NCBI GenBank assembly: GCA_027294925.1
Contig: JAPULM010000512.1
Coordinates: 1 to 7,773 of the forward strand
Reading direction: 5' to 3'
Length of the DNA: 7,773 nucleotides
From: a bacterium
GTDB taxonomy: Bacteria > Tectomicrobia > Entotheonellia > Entotheonellales > Entotheonellaceae
Of this stretch, positions 7,029 through 7,773 are shown in pieces. Within the stretch, counting starts at the first letter, position 1. Each line of letters begins with the position of its first letter. The notes below the pieces were generated by a model. That model was given only the letters and a program-made list of their open reading frames with translations. It made no database searches and was not told where the DNA came from. The position numbers and the translations under genes were made by a program.

Positions 7029-7389
7029 ATGAGCGACTACCAGTATTGCGAATTTCGGGCTATCGATCGCCGCATTGACACAAGCAGCTTCGGCCTGGCG
7101 ACAACAACAGCAAGAACAACAGCGGCGCCAAGAGGAACACGCTCGGCAGCAAAAGTTGGAAGTCTTGGCCTTACGTAAAAACCAGGTTTGGGATGAAATC
7201 GATGTGTTGATCGAAGAAAAACAAGCCAAACCTTATGAACAGGCCGTGCAACATTTAAAGGATCTCAGAGATCTTACCGCCTACCAGGGCAATATGAACA
7301 GCTTCGGAAAACGGATGGCGGAAATCGCCCACACCTACGCCAACCGGCCCGCCCTGCTGCGACGTTTACAAGCGGCCAGATTGGTCTAA
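7029..7389 (+). pseudogene. Internally deleted, frameshifted remnant of an uncharacterised conserved protein
   Basis: The ATG at 7029, with GAAGGA 9 nt upstream, opens MSDYQYCEFRAIDR, which I recognise as the start of an uncharacterised bacterial protein family (typically MSDYQYxEFxAIDRPL, several hundred residues, function unknown to me). That frame then runs into unrelated sequence and stops at a TAA near 7173. In the +1 frame, from about 7063 to 7389, the sequence encodes ALTQAASAWRQQQ, a Gln/Glu/Arg-rich coiled-coil segment, then VWDEIDVLIEEKQAKPYEQA and finally YANRPALLRRLQAARLV before TAA. That is the usual C-terminal end of the same family as I remember it. So both ends survive but the middle is gone and the frame is lost. 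A TTG at 7075 could in principle start a separate 104-residue peptide, but it has no ribosome binding site. Family function is unknown; the pseudogene call is fairly firm, barring an assembly error. Confidence 0.7.
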
Positions 7390-7511
7390 CCTCATGCGAC
7401 AAAGCTAGACCTGACCCTGATGGCTATGGCCTGGACAAGCGTACCAGGATGAAGTAGGGTATGGCCTCATAAAATCCCGCCAGAAAAGTCATGCAAAAGG
7501 AGCGCAATGCG

Positions 7512-7773
7512 ATGAAGTTTGGTTTATTGTACGAACACCAATTACCCCGTCCATGGGATGAAGATTCCGATTACCGTCTGTTGAAAAACGCCATTGAACA
7601 AGTCGAACTTGCCGATCGGCTGGGTTTTGATTATATCTGGGAAAACGAGCATCATTTTCTGGAGGAGTACTCGCATTCCTCGTCCCCCGAGGTCTTCTTA
7701 GCCGCCGCTAGTCAGCGGACCAAACGAATTCGGCTGGGGCACGGAATCGCCCTGATGTCGCCGGCCTACAACC
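7512..7773 (+). CDS. LLM-class (luciferase-like) flavin-dependent oxidoreductase, N-terminal fragment (cut by right edge)
   Basis: The first 87 codons are present, in frame and open to the window end. The protein begins MKFGLLYEHQLPRPWDE and includes QVELADRLGFDYIWENEHHF (residues 30-49), EEYSHSSSPEVFLAA (51-65) and RTKRIRLGHGIALMSPAYN (69-87). This is the standard opening of bacterial-luciferase-like TIM barrels, with beta-1, helix 1, the EHHF segment of beta-2 and the RIRLGHGI strand. These soluble enzymes use F420 or reduced FMN, often from a partner reductase, for monooxygenation or hydride transfer; the substrate cannot be read here. The start is firm: AAAAGGAG (7495-7502) lies 9 nt upstream. 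An overlapping ATG at 7507 in another frame stops after two codons. The gap from 7390 to 7511 has only a weak promoter candidate at TGGACA (7432-7437) and a repeated TATGGCCT (7425, 7460). Confidence 0.88.
   Translation, partial: MKFGLLYEHQLPRPWDEDSDYRLLKNAIEQVELADRLGFDYIWENEHHFLEEYSHSSSPEVFLAAASQRTKRIRLGHGIALMSPAYN

Noticed and set aside
7005..7229. 74-codon minus-strand frame rich in Cys and Ser.
   Set aside because: The Cys-rich run is the antisense of the CAA/CAG-rich coiled-coil segment of the decayed gene.
7075..7389. Stand-alone 104-aa coiled-coil protein starting at TTG 7075.
   Set aside because: No ribosome binding site precedes the TTG, while a proper SD and ATG with the family N-terminus lie at 7014-7031 in another frame; a deletion remnant explains both.
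7430..7448. CCTGG/CCAGG small inverted repeat before the LLM gene.
   Set aside because: Only 5 bp with a 9-nt loop and no T-run; too short to call a terminator or operator.

Overview
The window looks like a piece of a bacterial chromosome of moderate GC (mid-50s by impression, not counted), probably from a large, Gram-negative-type genome. It has full-length genes for envelope work and redox metabolism and one catabolic-type fragment cut at each edge. The pairing of an amidohydrolase-2 protein with an LLM flavin-dependent oxidoreductase, both of very recognisable subfamily, resembles gene content I associate with environmental proteobacterial-like and 'Candidatus Entotheonella'/Tectomicrobia genomes. 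That assignment is from memory and weak. No rRNA, tRNA, CRISPR array, transposase or phage gene was seen.

Layout. 1-186 (-): the first 62 codons of an amidohydrolase-2 (TIM-barrel metal hydrolase) gene, GTG start behind a good AAGGAG, running off the left edge. 187-438: divergent intergenic region. 439-2052 (+): a 537-aa, 14-helix DHA2-type (EmrB/QacA-like) MFS exporter. 2053-2122: short convergent gap with a near-duplicate 13/14-bp repeat and no convincing terminator. 2123-5347 (-): a very long (1074 aa) class A penicillin-binding protein with GT51 and transpeptidase domains. 5348-5505: gap with a possible -10 box for the PBP gene. 5506-6630 (-): a 374-aa FAD-dependent DAO-family oxidoreductase. 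6631-7028: about 400 bp without a convincing gene but with three consecutive inverted repeats, one capped by a C(UUCG)G loop. 7029-7389 (+): a broken gene, in which a start codon, Shine-Dalgarno and first 14 codons of an uncharacterised protein family are joined out of frame to that family's C-terminal ~100 codons. 7512-7773 (+): the first 87 codons of an LLM-class (luciferase-like) flavin monooxygenase, running off the right edge.

The genes do not form one obvious pathway. Strand switches and gaps with separate ribosome binding sites suggest mostly single-gene units. The exporter and PBP are inner-membrane/envelope proteins; the DAO oxidoreductase, amidohydrolase and LLM enzyme are soluble catabolic-type enzymes whose substrates cannot be read from sequence. 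I did not find a convincing new multi-gene system. The parts most worth a second look are the internally deleted gene at 7029-7389, the hairpin cluster at 6682-6831, and the non-canonical catalytic or coupling residues in the PBP glycosyltransferase domain and the MFS exporter.
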